Part shown: positions 1 through 8,843 of the stretch, piece after piece
Layout: every line of letters starts with the position of its first letter
Position numbering within the stretch: position 1 is the first letter of the stretch
From: Bacteroidia bacterium
Lineage (GTDB): Bacteria; Bacteroidota; Bacteroidia; Chitinophagales; UBA2359
Reading direction: 5' to 3'
Length of the DNA: 64,000 nucleotides
Assembly (NCBI GenBank): GCA_030427245.1
Contig: JAUHXA010000008.1
Span: forward strand, 102,262 to 166,261
Notes under the pieces: generated by a model
Told to the model about the DNA's origin: nothing
Database searches by the model: none
What the model saw: only the letters and a program-made list of their open reading frames with translations
Made by a program: the position numbers and the translations under genes

Positions 1-2228
1 AGTGGCAGCCTTCAATGAACTATCAAAACAACAGGGTCTATTATTGGAGAAGCAGTCAAGTGCCAGAAGATGTGGACGAAATCCCTTCTTGGGCGGTCAG
101 TTCCTTTGTTTTTGAAGCCAACGGCACCAATGGTTGGAATCAGTCACACTATTACCAATTCGGACGCAACACTTTCAACGATTTGTTGCTGGAAGAAGAA
201 AGCCGAAAATTCAACTACGGTTTTGTGTCAAACAATGTGAAAGTCGTCAACAATCGGATGCAGCCCGACAATATTTCTATTGAACTCAACGGACAAATCC
301 TACACGATTTGAATACCTCTCCAAGTACTCGTGCAACCTGTTTGGAGGTGGGCGCATGTGCGGGTGGCTTAGGCTTTGTGGTTTTCAAACCCCAACCCAT
401 CTTAGAACCGATTGTATCTCCTGCAAGCGAAAGAAGCGGCACACTCGACTGTGGAGGAACGGGCAAATACGGAAACAATCACTGTGAATTGAATGATATG
501 TATGCCATCGAATTCAGTACGGTGGACAACAACCGCCTGCAAAACATGCAAACGTTTATGAGTGAAACCATTGAGGATGGTGATTACGTGTTGATTTACA
601 GCCTGATGAATCACCACCTTTCCAATCCTTTGCCCAATGAAGCGATTTTTCCATACATCAATTTTATCGAAGATTTCATGCAAAACATGGGCTTGGCAAC
701 TTTGGACGGCCTCAACAACAACCGAGCCTTTGTTGCTTTTGGACGAAAAGGCGTACCCGAATATCCTGCAAGTATTCAACTGAGTGCAGGAAACTTGAGT
801 GAAGACAATCTGGCAGTGGATTTGGAAGTAGATGTTCGAGCCGACAATGGCAGTTTATCCTCTCCTCCTATTGGCCCTGCAAAAAGCTGGCAAACGCTCA
901 ATTGGGCAAAAGACAATTTGCCGACGGATAACACCAACTTGCGGGTTTATGGGATTGGCGAACAAGGTAGTGAATTGATAAATGGCAATTTAGCAGTAGG
1001 GGAGGTGGACATCAGCAGCATTGACGCTGCAAAATACCCTTTCCTTCGATTGGAACTGAAATCGAGCGATGAGGAAGAACGCACCCCTCCGCAATTGGAT
1101 TTTTGGAAAGTATATTTTGAAGGGGCAGGAGAATTGGCATTGAACCTTCAATCGGCGTTTAGCTTTGAATCGGACACCCTTTTTGAAGGACAAACTGCAA
1201 AGGTTTCTTTTGCGTTTACCAATGCAGGCGATGTGGATATGGACAGCGTTTTGGTTCATTACACGTTGGTCAATCGCAACAACCAGAGTACCTTGGCTCA
1301 TGCTCCTCGGTACAAGCCCTTGGCAGTGGGTGAAAGCTATACGGCTGATTTTTCTTTTGAAACCAATGGAATGGAAGGCAATAACATTTTGCTTATTCAA
1401 CTCAATCCGAATGGTGACCAATTGGAAAAGCGAGACTTCAACAATGTTTTGGTAATTCCGTTTACGGTCATTTCCGATAAAATAAATCCAATCGTGGATG
1501 TGACTTATGATGGGCGACACATTATGGATGGCGACATCGTTTCGGCAGCACCCAATATTTTGATTCGGGTCAAAGACGACAACCCATTTTTTGCGCTCAA
1601 CGATACGTCTGACTACGAAATCATCCTGACTTATCCCGACGACAATGGCAATCCCATCACTGAACGCACGATTCCATTCAGCGATCCTATGGTCACTTTT
1701 CGTCCTGCTACTCAATTACAAGCTGCTGCAGGTAACAATACTTCCGAAATAGAATTGCAGCCCAATTTCACCCAAAATGGTACTTATGAAATTGCCATTG
1801 ATGCGAAAGACCGAAGCGGCAATGATTTTGCGAGAAGAGCCTACAAAGGTAGTTTTGAAGTGGTGACAGAATCTATGATTTCCAATGTGTTGAACTATCC
1901 CAATCCTTTCACTACTTCTACCCGTTTTTTACTGACCATCACAGGTTCGGAAGTACCCGAATACCTCAAAATCCAAATCATGACGGTATCGGGTAAGGTC
2001 GTGCGAGAAATTACACAAGCGGAATTGGGCGCACTGCACATTGGCGAAAATCTTACAGAATTTGCTTGGGATGGTACGGACGAGTTTGGAGACAAATTGG
2101 CGAATGGCGTTTATTTGTATCGAGTTGTCAGTCGCCTCAATGGACAGGCAATCGAACAGTTAGAAACCAATGAATTGGTGGATGGTACGTTTAAGAATGG
2201 CTGGGGAAAGATGTATTTGATGCGTTGA
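1..2228 (+). CDS. C-terminal part of a PorU2-like type IX secretion sortase (5' end outside window)
   Basis: The reading frame is open from the first bases, so this is the 3' part of a larger gene; the ATG at 15 is internal. Visible parts in order: an ILEI-like alpha/beta module (roughly residues 100-255 of the visible part, ending AFVAFGRKG), a linker, a CARDB-like Ig domain (about 375-490), a further beta domain, and a FlgD-like Ig domain containing NYPNPF and ANGVYLYRV near the end. This order matches the C-terminal half of the C25-family PorU2 proteins, which are related to the sortase that processes type IX secretion cargo at the cell surface. The peptidase domain itself is not in the window, so catalytic residues cannot be checked. 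The family call is by recognition and fairly sure; the exact role of PorU2 as opposed to PorU is not established here. Confidence 0.7.
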   Translation, partial: WQPSMNYQNNRVYYWRSSQVPEDVDEIPSWAVSSFVFEANGTNGWNQSHYYQFGRNTFNDLLLEEESRKFNYGFVSNNVKVVNNRMQPDNISIELNGQILHDLNTSPSTRATCLEVGACAGGLGFVVFKPQPILEPIVSPASERSGTLDCGGTGKYGNNHCELNDMYAIEFSTVDNNRLQNMQTFMSETIEDGDYVLIYSLMNHHLSNPLPNEAIFPYINFIEDFMQNMGLATLDGLNNNRAFVAFGRKGVPEYPASIQLSAGNLSEDNLAVDLEVDVRADNGSLSSPPIGPAKSWQTLNWAKDNLPTDNTNLRVYGIGEQGSELINGNLAVGEVDISSIDAAKYPFLRLELKSSDEEERTPPQLDFWKVYFEGAGELALNLQSAFSFESDTLFEGQTAKVSFAFTNAGDVDMDSVLVHYTLVNRNNQSTLAHAPRYKPLAVGESYTADFSFETNGMEGNNILLIQLNPNGDQLEKRDFNNVLVIPFTVISDKINPIVDVTYDGRHIMDGDIVSAAPNILIRVKDDNPFFALNDTSDYEIILTYPDDNGNPITERTIPFSDPMVTFRPATQLQAAAGNNTSEIELQPNFTQNGTYEIAIDAKDRSGNDFARRAYKGSFEVVTESMISNVLNYPNPFTTSTRFLLTITGSEVPEYLKIQIMTVSGKVVREITQAELGALHIGENLTEFAWDGTDEFGDKLANGVYLYRVVSRLNGQAIEQLETNELVDGTFKNGWGKMYLMR

Positions 2229-2233
2229 TAAAG

Positions 2234-2276
2234 CTTGATTGTTCTCCTTCCTGAAAGGGGAGCAATCAAGTTCTTG
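2234..2276 (+). terminator. Hairpin terminator after the PorU2-like gene
   Basis: CTTGATTG (2234-2241) pairs with CAATCAAG (2263-2270), with a second inner stem CTCC/GGAG separated by a small bulge. It starts six bases after the stop codon and is followed by TTCTTGGGTTTT. It also separates the gene from the convergent dockerin-tail copy. Confidence 0.5.
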
Positions 2277-2287
2277 GGTTTTCTCGA

Positions 2288-2500
2288 TTAATACCTCACC
2301 TCCTCCACCCCAATCACACTTGCATTCGGCACATACAAATTGTAGTCCGCCACCGTCACCCCTCTGTCCATATTTGCATCGCTTGAAGCGTAGCCGTTGA
2401 TGTTCGCCAATTCTGCTGTAAACAAATTGAAGTCGTCCACATTCACCACACCTTCGCTGTTGAAATCTCCTGCAAACAAGCCATGAGCAAATATTGTCAT
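2288..2500 (-). pseudogene. Stranded dockerin-like C-terminal tail, copy A
   Basis: A 70-codon open frame whose last 62 codons are nearly identical in protein sequence (one Glu/Asp change visible) to the C-terminus of the HzsA-like protein ending at 8649, while the DNA differs at about 20 mostly synonymous sites across 2288-2483. It carries two dockerin-type calcium-loop motifs (GDFNSEGVVNVDDF and DANMDRGVTVADY) and ends VEEVRY. Homology stops abruptly upstream at about 2483, where unrelated sequence supplies a chance ATG. It is best read as the surviving 3' end of another gene of the same family, not as an independent small protein. The DNA divergence shows that it is not a recent duplication of the 8.6-kb copy. 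Confidence 0.7.
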
Positions 2501-2531
2501 TTTTCCAATTCTAAGCTAAGTACTTTCTCCT

Positions 2532-2564
2532 CTTGAAATATCTGAAAAATAAGCCTTAACTTTG
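2532..2564 (+). promoter_or_regulatory. Bacteroidota-type promoter for mcrBC
   Basis: A -33-like CTTG (2532-2535), a 21-base spacer and TAACTTTG (2557-2564), which fits the TAnnTTTG -7 consensus. Transcription would start near 2571. That places the TTG codon at 2562 upstream of the transcript and supports ATG 2616 as the mcrB start. Confidence 0.5.
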
Positions 2565-2615
2565 GGTGCAATACATATCGAAAACTATAATGACCATTCA
2601 AATTTCTATAAGCAA

Positions 2616-5600
2616 ATGCCCTTAGCCAAAGACCCAAACAAGACAGCCTCAATTTCAAAAGATAAGCTCTACTCTTGGATTCCTTTTTTTGAAGAAATGG
2701 CTGAAAAACTGCTGCAATATGAAGACCGTCAATTAGAGCTTATACAGATGTTGAAAGACATTGGTATTACATCGGGTTTGTCTGATAAAGATGAAACTGG
2801 GAAGATAGAATTGACAGAAATAGACCCTTTTTCCTTCTTTTGTTTTTTCACCAAATTTGGCGAGGATAAAAGAACAGAATTACTTTCAAAAGTCAAGCCT
2901 CTTTTGAATATTGAAGCAGCTGTTCCACATCATTTTGGAGGAGTACCTACTGCACAAGCTCAAAATGTAAAGTTGTTTTCCTATAAAAATAAAAGAACTA
3001 AGCAAGACATTCCACTTCTATGGGAACTCTTCAAGAAGGCATTGCAGCAAAATATTGATGATGACCTATTTGATAAAGTCTTAAAGATTAATGGAGTAGG
3101 CAAAGTCAGTATTACCCAAAACCTTTTTTACATAAAGCCCGACATTTACTTTCCTATTGATTCGCAGACAGCTTATTTTCTCAAATCAAAAAATATTCCT
3201 ACATCCTTTCATACTTTCCAAGAATATCAATCAATCTTAGAACAAGTCAAAACAAGTTTTGATGAATCATTTTATGAACTATCTTATCGTGCATGGTTCG
3301 AGAATCAGAAACCGATAGAAAATTATTGGATATTTCAAGCAAATCCTGAATTATACGACATTGAAAAAGCCTTAAAAGATAATGTTTTGAAAACATGGTC
3401 AGTATCATCTCATAAAAAAAGTATCAAAAAGGGGGATAAGGCCATTTTATGGGTAACAGGTAAAGAAGGAGGATGCTTTGGATTGCTTGAAGTTACTTCT
3501 AAAGTAGAAAAAAGAAAGAATAATCAAGTAGAACTTCCCTATTATACAAAAGATTACAAAAACCAAAATAAGGATAGAGTTTCCGTTGAAGTTATTCATG
3601 ACTTCTCAATAAATCCCATTTCAAAAAAGCATATAAAGGATTTAGTAGAGTTTGATAATTTTAATGCAGGGAATCAAGGTACTAACTTCAAAGCAACCCA
3701 AGAACAATATGAAAGTTTTCTTCAACTATTTCAAAAAACACAACAACAAATAAGATTCTGGAAATTCTCTCCAGGAAAAGATGCTTATAAATGGAATGAG
3801 TTTTATCAAAAAGGAATCATAGCACTGAATTTCGGCAATTTGGAAATGGGCGACATTCAACATTTTCAATCTTACCAAGAAATTGCAGAAATTGCATTTG
3901 ATAAAGGGAAAATCAAAACAAAAAACTCAAATGAACCTAAGAATCTCTTTTATTTCAAGGATGCCAATATTGGAGACATTGTTTTTGCCAATAAAGGAAC
4001 TAAAACATGTATTGGTGTTGGAGTTATTGAAGGAGAATACGAATACCACAAAGATGAAGATTTTGCCTATCGAAGAAAAATAAACTGGATTACGGATAAG
4101 GTTTTGGAATACACTGCAAATGATATTGAAGGGAAAAAATCGTTATTTCGGTCAGATACTTTTTCTCCCACCAAACAGGGTAAATACATCATTGAATCTT
4201 ATTTAAAAACCTACCCTGAATTGAGAGAAGTATTTGAAAAACATGGTTTAATCAAATCCTCCTCCATATTTCAAGAACCTGCTCCTCCAGTTTACATCAC
4301 TCCAACAGTGCAGTCCAAAAAAACGATAGATACAGACCTCAATACCATTCTCTACGGACCTCCAGGAACTGGAAAAACCTACCACACCATTGATTTAGCA
4401 GCAAAAATTGTAGGTTTTGACAAAGGCAATCACCAACAAAACTTAGCTACCTTCAATCAGCTTTTAGGCAATCAAATTGAGTTCATTACCTTTCATCAAT
4501 CATTTGCCTATGAAGATTTTGTAGAGGGTATTAAGCCTCAAACAGTGAGCAACAAAAATGGGGATAAAACCGTCACTTACGATATTGAAGACGGTGTTTT
4601 TAAACGCATTGTGAAAAGAGCCTTGCAAAATACGGGAGACAAAGACAGTCAAGACCAAACCGAATTTGAACGAGTGTTTGACTTATTAAAGGACGAATGG
4701 GAAGCATCGGATGAAAATGAAGTGGAGATTCCTATGTCAAGAGTCTCATTTCATGTTACGGATATCACAAAAACCTATATTGCATTTAGAAAAGCAAGCG
4801 GAGGAACTGCACATAATTTAGCCATTGATACATTGAAGAAAATCTACAATAAAAAGATAGAATTCAAGTCAGGATTGGCAGCTTATTACAATCCAATGGT
4901 TAATTACTTAAAAAGGCAGGTAGACAAACTTCCCAAACAGAACAAATCTCAAGCCCAAAACTACGTACTCATAATTGATGAAATCAACCGAGGCAATATC
5001 TCTAATATTTTTGGTGAATTGATTACCCTCATCGAACCCGACAAACGAATGGGTGGCAATCACTCTCTCAGTGTTACACTTCCCTACTCCAAAGCAGACT
5101 TTTCGATTCCCTCCAATCTGTACATCATCGGAACGATGAACACCGCAGATAGAAGTGTTGAAGCCTTGGATAGTGCATTGAGGCGGCGATTTTCGTTTAT
5201 TCCCAAATATCCAGAGGCTCATTTATTGAAGGCTTTAAGTGAAAAATTTGAAGGCGAATTGGACATAGAAAAGCTGCTCACAACCCTCAACAATAGAATC
5301 GAGAAGCTACTCAATATAGATTATGGAATCGGACATTCTTATTTCATGGTTTTAGAGAAAGCAACAAAACCATTGAAGGCTCTTCGGCTTATTTTTGACC
5401 AAAAAATCCTTCCATTGCTCCAAGAATACTTTTATGGTGACTACGAAAAAATCGGGATGGTATTGGGAAGCGGTTTTGTCGTTCCCAAATACAAGGATTC
5501 AAAGGAGGCTTTTCACTTCGGCAAAGGTTTTACCAATGCTCAGTACGATTTTGAAGAGAAGGAAATCTATGAATTTACAAAACGCAATACTTGGTCAATA

Positions 5601-5630
5601 GAAACTTTCCGTTCCATCTATGAAAACTAA
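2616..5630 (+). CDS. mcrB: McrB-type GTPase subunit of a type IV restriction system, EVE domain N-terminal
   Basis: About 1004 residues. The N-terminal region is helical. It is followed by an EVE/PUA-like domain (about 235-375, starting NYWIFQANPELYD), a second PUA-like region (about 378-560, starting RFWKFSPGKDAYKW) and an AAA+ motor: Walker A GPPGTGKT (about 581), Walker B VLIIDEINRGN (about 785) and the McrB signature GTMNTADRS followed by the arginine-rich ALRRRF (about 840-855). McrB motors use GTP to translocate DNA; PUA/EVE modules in such proteins read modified bases, so the target is probably DNA with modified cytosine (inference). The frame stays open up to a TTG at 2562, but the promoter position favours ATG 2616. 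The gene overlaps mcrC by 11 bases, so the two are translationally coupled. Very sure of the family, unsure of the target modification. Confidence 0.9.
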   Translation: MPLAKDPNKTASISKDKLYSWIPFFEEMAEKLLQYEDRQLELIQMLKDIGITSGLSDKDETGKIELTEIDPFSFFCFFTKFGEDKRTELLSKVKPLLNIEAAVPHHFGGVPTAQAQNVKLFSYKNKRTKQDIPLLWELFKKALQQNIDDDLFDKVLKINGVGKVSITQNLFYIKPDIYFPIDSQTAYFLKSKNIPTSFHTFQEYQSILEQVKTSFDESFYELSYRAWFENQKPIENYWIFQANPELYDIEKALKDNVLKTWSVSSHKKSIKKGDKAILWVTGKEGGCFGLLEVTSKVEKRKNNQVELPYYTKDYKNQNKDRVSVEVIHDFSINPISKKHIKDLVEFDNFNAGNQGTNFKATQEQYESFLQLFQKTQQQIRFWKFSPGKDAYKWNEFYQKGIIALNFGNLEMGDIQHFQSYQEIAEIAFDKGKIKTKNSNEPKNLFYFKDANIGDIVFANKGTKTCIGVGVIEGEYEYHKDEDFAYRRKINWITDKVLEYTANDIEGKKSLFRSDTFSPTKQGKYIIESYLKTYPELREVFEKHGLIKSSSIFQEPAPPVYITPTVQSKKTIDTDLNTILYGPPGTGKTYHTIDLAAKIVGFDKGNHQQNLATFNQLLGNQIEFITFHQSFAYEDFVEGIKPQTVSNKNGDKTVTYDIEDGVFKRIVKRALQNTGDKDSQDQTEFERVFDLLKDEWEASDENEVEIPMSRVSFHVTDITKTYIAFRKASGGTAHNLAIDTLKKIYNKKIEFKSGLAAYYNPMVNYLKRQVDKLPKQNKSQAQNYVLIIDEINRGNISNIFGELITLIEPDKRMGGNHSLSVTLPYSKADFSIPSNLYIIGTMNTADRSVEALDSALRRRFSFIPKYPEAHLLKALSEKFEGELDIEKLLTTLNNRIEKLLNIDYGIGHSYFMVLEKATKPLKALRLIFDQKILPLLQEYFYGDYEKIGMVLGSGFVVPKYKDSKEAFHFGKGFTNAQYDFEEKEIYEFTKRNTWSIETFRSIYEN

Positions 5631-6879
5631 AACCATACAAGTTTTTGAACATGAGGCTTTAGCAATTGATGGAAGACATTTTAAGGAAAACCATTTCAAT
5701 CAATTGGTAGCCTACAATGAGAAGCACAAGGACCAGTTTTTTACGGTGGGATACAAAAAAATCACCTTCAAAAGTTATGTAGGTGTTCTGCAAATCGGAA
5801 AACTCACCATCGAAATACTTCCCAAAGCGGACAAAACATCGCATACTTCCAACAAACGCAAATGGCACAATGCGCTCCTCAATCTGCTAAAAGCCTGCAA
5901 ATACATACGACTGAAATCTTTTAGCAATGCCCATTTGAAATTGCGTTCTTCCTCCTTGATAGACTTGTATTTTCATGCTTTTTTGAATGAAGTAGAAACA
6001 CTTGTTCACAAAGGCTTGGTCAAAAACTATCAATTGAAGGAAGGGAATGTGTCTAAATTGAAGGGTAAAATATTGTTTCAGCAGCAGATTACCCAAAACC
6101 TTGTTCGCAAAGAACGTTTTTATACCCGTCATCAGACCTACAACAAAAACCATATTTACAATCAAATCCTCAAAAAAGCCCTTTCTATTTTGACACAGAT
6201 TGCCGCCAACTCACACATTCACAGTAGGGCTTGTCAATACAGTTTGGATTTTGAGAAAATAAGCGATGCTCCTATTCAAGCAGCTACTTTTGAAAGACTC
6301 AGCTTCAATCGGAAAAACGAGCATTATCAATATGCTTTGAAATTGGCAAAATTAATCATCTTGCAGTATTCACCAGATTTGCAAGGCGGAAACAATGAAA
6401 TATTGGCAATCCTTTTTGATATGAATCGCTTGTATGAAGAATTTATTTTGGGGCAATTGAAGAAGTCAGCAGCCAATTACTCTTCTATCAATCTGCAAGC
6501 ATTGGGGCAGGTTCGCAGCCTTTTTTGGCAGGGCAAAACGATTCGCCCAGACATTGTATTGACCTACGAACGAGGCGGACAACAACATAAAATCATATTG
6601 GATACCAAATGGAAAGTACTTACCAGCCCCCAGCCATCAGACAATGATTTGAAGCAAATTTATACCTACAATTTGCATTTAGGAGCGCAAAAAGGAGCAT
6701 TGTTATATCCCAAAAGTAGTTTTGAAAATTCAGGTTTTCAGTCATTTGAGGATTCTGACTTTTCAACAAATCTTCACAGTTGTCAAATTTATTTCACTAC
6801 CATCTTTGATGAAGAAGGCGATATATTGAAGGATGTAGGAGATAGAATTTTGAAGGATTTGTTGGAGTTTAACGAATAA
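5620..6879 (+). CDS. mcrC: McrC-type nuclease subunit of the type IV restriction system
   Basis: 419 residues, starting inside the last codons of mcrB. The N-terminal half matches the McrBC 5-methylcytosine restriction component, with a beta-rich DNA/partner-binding part (KSYVGVLQIGKLTIEILPK) and a central helical part. The C-terminal PD-(D/E)XK nuclease is visible as RPDIVL (about 308) followed by IILDTKWK (about 327), which supplies the metal-binding Asp and the D-x-K pair. In the known system McrC associates with the McrB hexamer and cuts when translocating complexes collide. All catalytic residues appear intact. No methylase accompanies the pair, as expected for type IV. Confidence 0.9.
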   Translation: MKTKTIQVFEHEALAIDGRHFKENHFNQLVAYNEKHKDQFFTVGYKKITFKSYVGVLQIGKLTIEILPKADKTSHTSNKRKWHNALLNLLKACKYIRLKSFSNAHLKLRSSSLIDLYFHAFLNEVETLVHKGLVKNYQLKEGNVSKLKGKILFQQQITQNLVRKERFYTRHQTYNKNHIYNQILKKALSILTQIAANSHIHSRACQYSLDFEKISDAPIQAATFERLSFNRKNEHYQYALKLAKLIILQYSPDLQGGNNEILAILFDMNRLYEEFILGQLKKSAANYSSINLQALGQVRSLFWQGKTIRPDIVLTYERGGQQHKIILDTKWKVLTSPQPSDNDLKQIYTYNLHLGAQKGALLYPKSSFENSGFQSFEDSDFSTNLHSCQIYFTTIFDEEGDILKDVGDRILKDLLEFNE

Positions 6880-6886
6880 AACTACT

Positions 6887-6940
6887 TCAATACCGAACCT
6901 CCTCCACACCAATCACACTCACATTCGGCACATACAAATT
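6887..6940 (-). pseudogene. Dockerin-like tail fragment, copy B (last 17 codons only)
   Basis: Reading the minus strand gives NLYVPNVSVIGVEEVRY then a stop, which matches the end of the 8.6-kb gene with one change (Ala to Val). Homology begins exactly at the Asn-Leu codons; the sequence beyond 6940 is unrelated. It lies between mcrC (stop at 6879) and the convergent ATPase gene (stop at 6981), in the same orientation as copies A and C. Confidence 0.65.
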
Positions 6941-6980
6941 GCAAAGTGGTTTTCATTCACTGCAAGGTCAATTTAGTGAT

Positions 6981-8597
6981 TTATTTATGTTGTTTCAACT
7001 CTCCTTCAATGGTCAAAATATGCTTCTTCAACTTTTTATCTTCTTTCACCAAAAAACCAACTCCAAACAACCATATCTCCTTATCCGTTCCCTCAAAAGG
7101 CTCAAAATATTTGTGGCTGCTGATTTGGTTCATGGCTTGTTTCAATAAATTCGCCATCGTTCCTTTTTCTCCATACTTAAACTCAATGATATACACCTTA
7201 TCGTTCATTTCCAAAATACAATCAATTCGCCCTTTGTCTGTTGAACCTTCCAAAGTAGAATGTACGCCCAAAAGCGATAAAACCAAATAAAACAAACCGT
7301 GATAGTAGGCTTCACTTGCTTGTTTGCGGTGTTGATAGGGTAATGCGCCAAAAAGAGAGCGCAAAATTTTTAAAAAGCCTTCTTTGTCTTGGGTTTGCAA
7401 AGCAGTTCTTAGTTTGATGGCTTTGTAGTTGATATTCGTATTGGAGACTTGCGAAAAAGCCCCTAAAATAAAGGCATTGAAGGATTGACGGACTTCTGAA
7501 TTAGGGTAGTTGAGGGTATATAAATCTCCAATTTCCGTTTCTAATATGTGAGTTATCGTCAAATACCCCGTTTCATACAATAGTTTCAACAAAGGAATCG
7601 GCTCTCTCAAATCATAACTACTATCCAACATGACCGTTTCTGCATTCTCAAACTCCTCCATCGTCGGCACTTCCTTTCGTTCTTTGGCATACTTTTCTTT
7701 TATCAATTTTACTAAAATGGCAGGAGTACCTGTTTCAAACCAATAATTGTTGAATTTTTGGTCTTGCAATACATTGACAATCGAATAGGGGTTAAACAAC
7801 CTATTTTCGCCATTCCATGAATAACCATCGTACCAAGAAGTAATTTTCTCCAATAGCTCTGTTTCGGTTTGCTTTTCTTTCTCAGCAAATTGGCGAATAT
7901 ACGCTCCAAAATTCTGCTGCAATTCCTTCATCGTAAAACCCAAAATATTCACAAATTGTGGCTTCAAACTCACATCTTTCATCAAATTGACCACCGAAAA
8001 AATGGACATTTTGGCAAACTTGGAAATGCCAGTCAAAAAAACAAATTTGAGTTGGTGGTTGCGAGCCTTTAATACGCTGTAAAAATCCCGAAGAGAATCT
8101 TGGTAATCTTCTGCCACTTTTAAATCGGTAATATTGCGAGCAATTGGCGCATCGTATTCATCTATCAGAATCACTATCTCTTTTCCTGTTTTATCATAAA
8201 TATCCAGTATCAATTGCCTTATATTGCTTACATAGTGCGAGGAACGCAATTCAATATCATATTGAGCAGCATATCTCCTTAAAAGGTCAGACATTTGTTC
8301 CTCAAAAAACTCCAACGTTTTGTAATTCATATCCCCAAAATCAATCCGAATCACGGGATATTCCTTCCATTCTATCTTGTCTTCTATCCACAAACCTTTG
8401 AACAATTCCTTTTTGCCTTGAAACATTGCCTCCAAAGTACTCAACATCAAAGACTTTCCAAATCTACGTGGACGAGATAGGAAAGCATAAGGGCTGTAAT
8501 TGATTAAGTCGTATATCTCTTTGGTTTTATCCACATAGATAAATCCTTCTTCAATGATTTTTTCAAAACTTGACTTGGCTATTGGTAATTTTTTCAT
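6981..8597 (-). CDS. AAA-ATPase_like / PDDEXK_9 family protein (orphan ATPase-nuclease)
   Basis: 538 residues, beginning MKKLPIAKSSFEKIIEE, the usual start of this family. The AAA-ATPase_like domain carries the family's P-loop variant RPRRFGKSLML (about 42-52) and a Walker B ILIDEYDAP (about 143). The C-terminal PD-(D/E)XK fold is visible as RIDCILEM then IIEFKYG (about 455-472). These proteins are abundant, often multicopy, in Bacteroidota and gut bacteria. Their function is unproven; mobile-element or defence roles have been suggested. It is a single-gene cassette between dockerin-tail copies B and C, which suggests insertion as a unit. Confidence 0.85.
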   Translation of the reverse strand: MKKLPIAKSSFEKIIEEGFIYVDKTKEIYDLINYSPYAFLSRPRRFGKSLMLSTLEAMFQGKKELFKGLWIEDKIEWKEYPVIRIDFGDMNYKTLEFFEEQMSDLLRRYAAQYDIELRSSHYVSNIRQLILDIYDKTGKEIVILIDEYDAPIARNITDLKVAEDYQDSLRDFYSVLKARNHQLKFVFLTGISKFAKMSIFSVVNLMKDVSLKPQFVNILGFTMKELQQNFGAYIRQFAEKEKQTETELLEKITSWYDGYSWNGENRLFNPYSIVNVLQDQKFNNYWFETGTPAILVKLIKEKYAKERKEVPTMEEFENAETVMLDSSYDLREPIPLLKLLYETGYLTITHILETEIGDLYTLNYPNSEVRQSFNAFILGAFSQVSNTNINYKAIKLRTALQTQDKEGFLKILRSLFGALPYQHRKQASEAYYHGLFYLVLSLLGVHSTLEGSTDKGRIDCILEMNDKVYIIEFKYGEKGTMANLLKQAMNQISSHKYFEPFEGTDKEIWLFGVGFLVKEDKKLKKHILTIEGELKQHK

Positions 8598-8648
8598 GCG
8601 TTTCTATTCTTTTGAAGGAAAACATAAGGTAAGATACAAAAGTTTCCT

Positions 8649-8843
8649 TCAATACCTCACCTCCTCAACCCCAATCACACTTGCATTCGGCACATACAAA
8701 TTGTAGTCTGCCACCGTCACACCTCTATCCATATTCGCATCACTCGAAGCATAGCCATTGATGTTTGCTAGTTCTGCTGTAAACAAATTGAAGTCGTCCA
8801 CATTCACCACGCCATCGCTATTGAAATCTCCTGCAAATAAGCC
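8649..8843 (-). repeat. Dockerin-like tail, copy C (intact, within the HzsA-like gene)
   Basis: The 3' end of the HzsA-like gene; reference copy for the stranded tails at 2288-2483 and 6887-6940. All three copies lie in the same orientation. Confidence 0.7.

Noticed and set aside
990..1715. Minus-strand 241-codon frame opposite the PorU2-like gene
   Set aside because: It is antisense to a clear CARDB/FlgD-domain coding region and has no features of its own.
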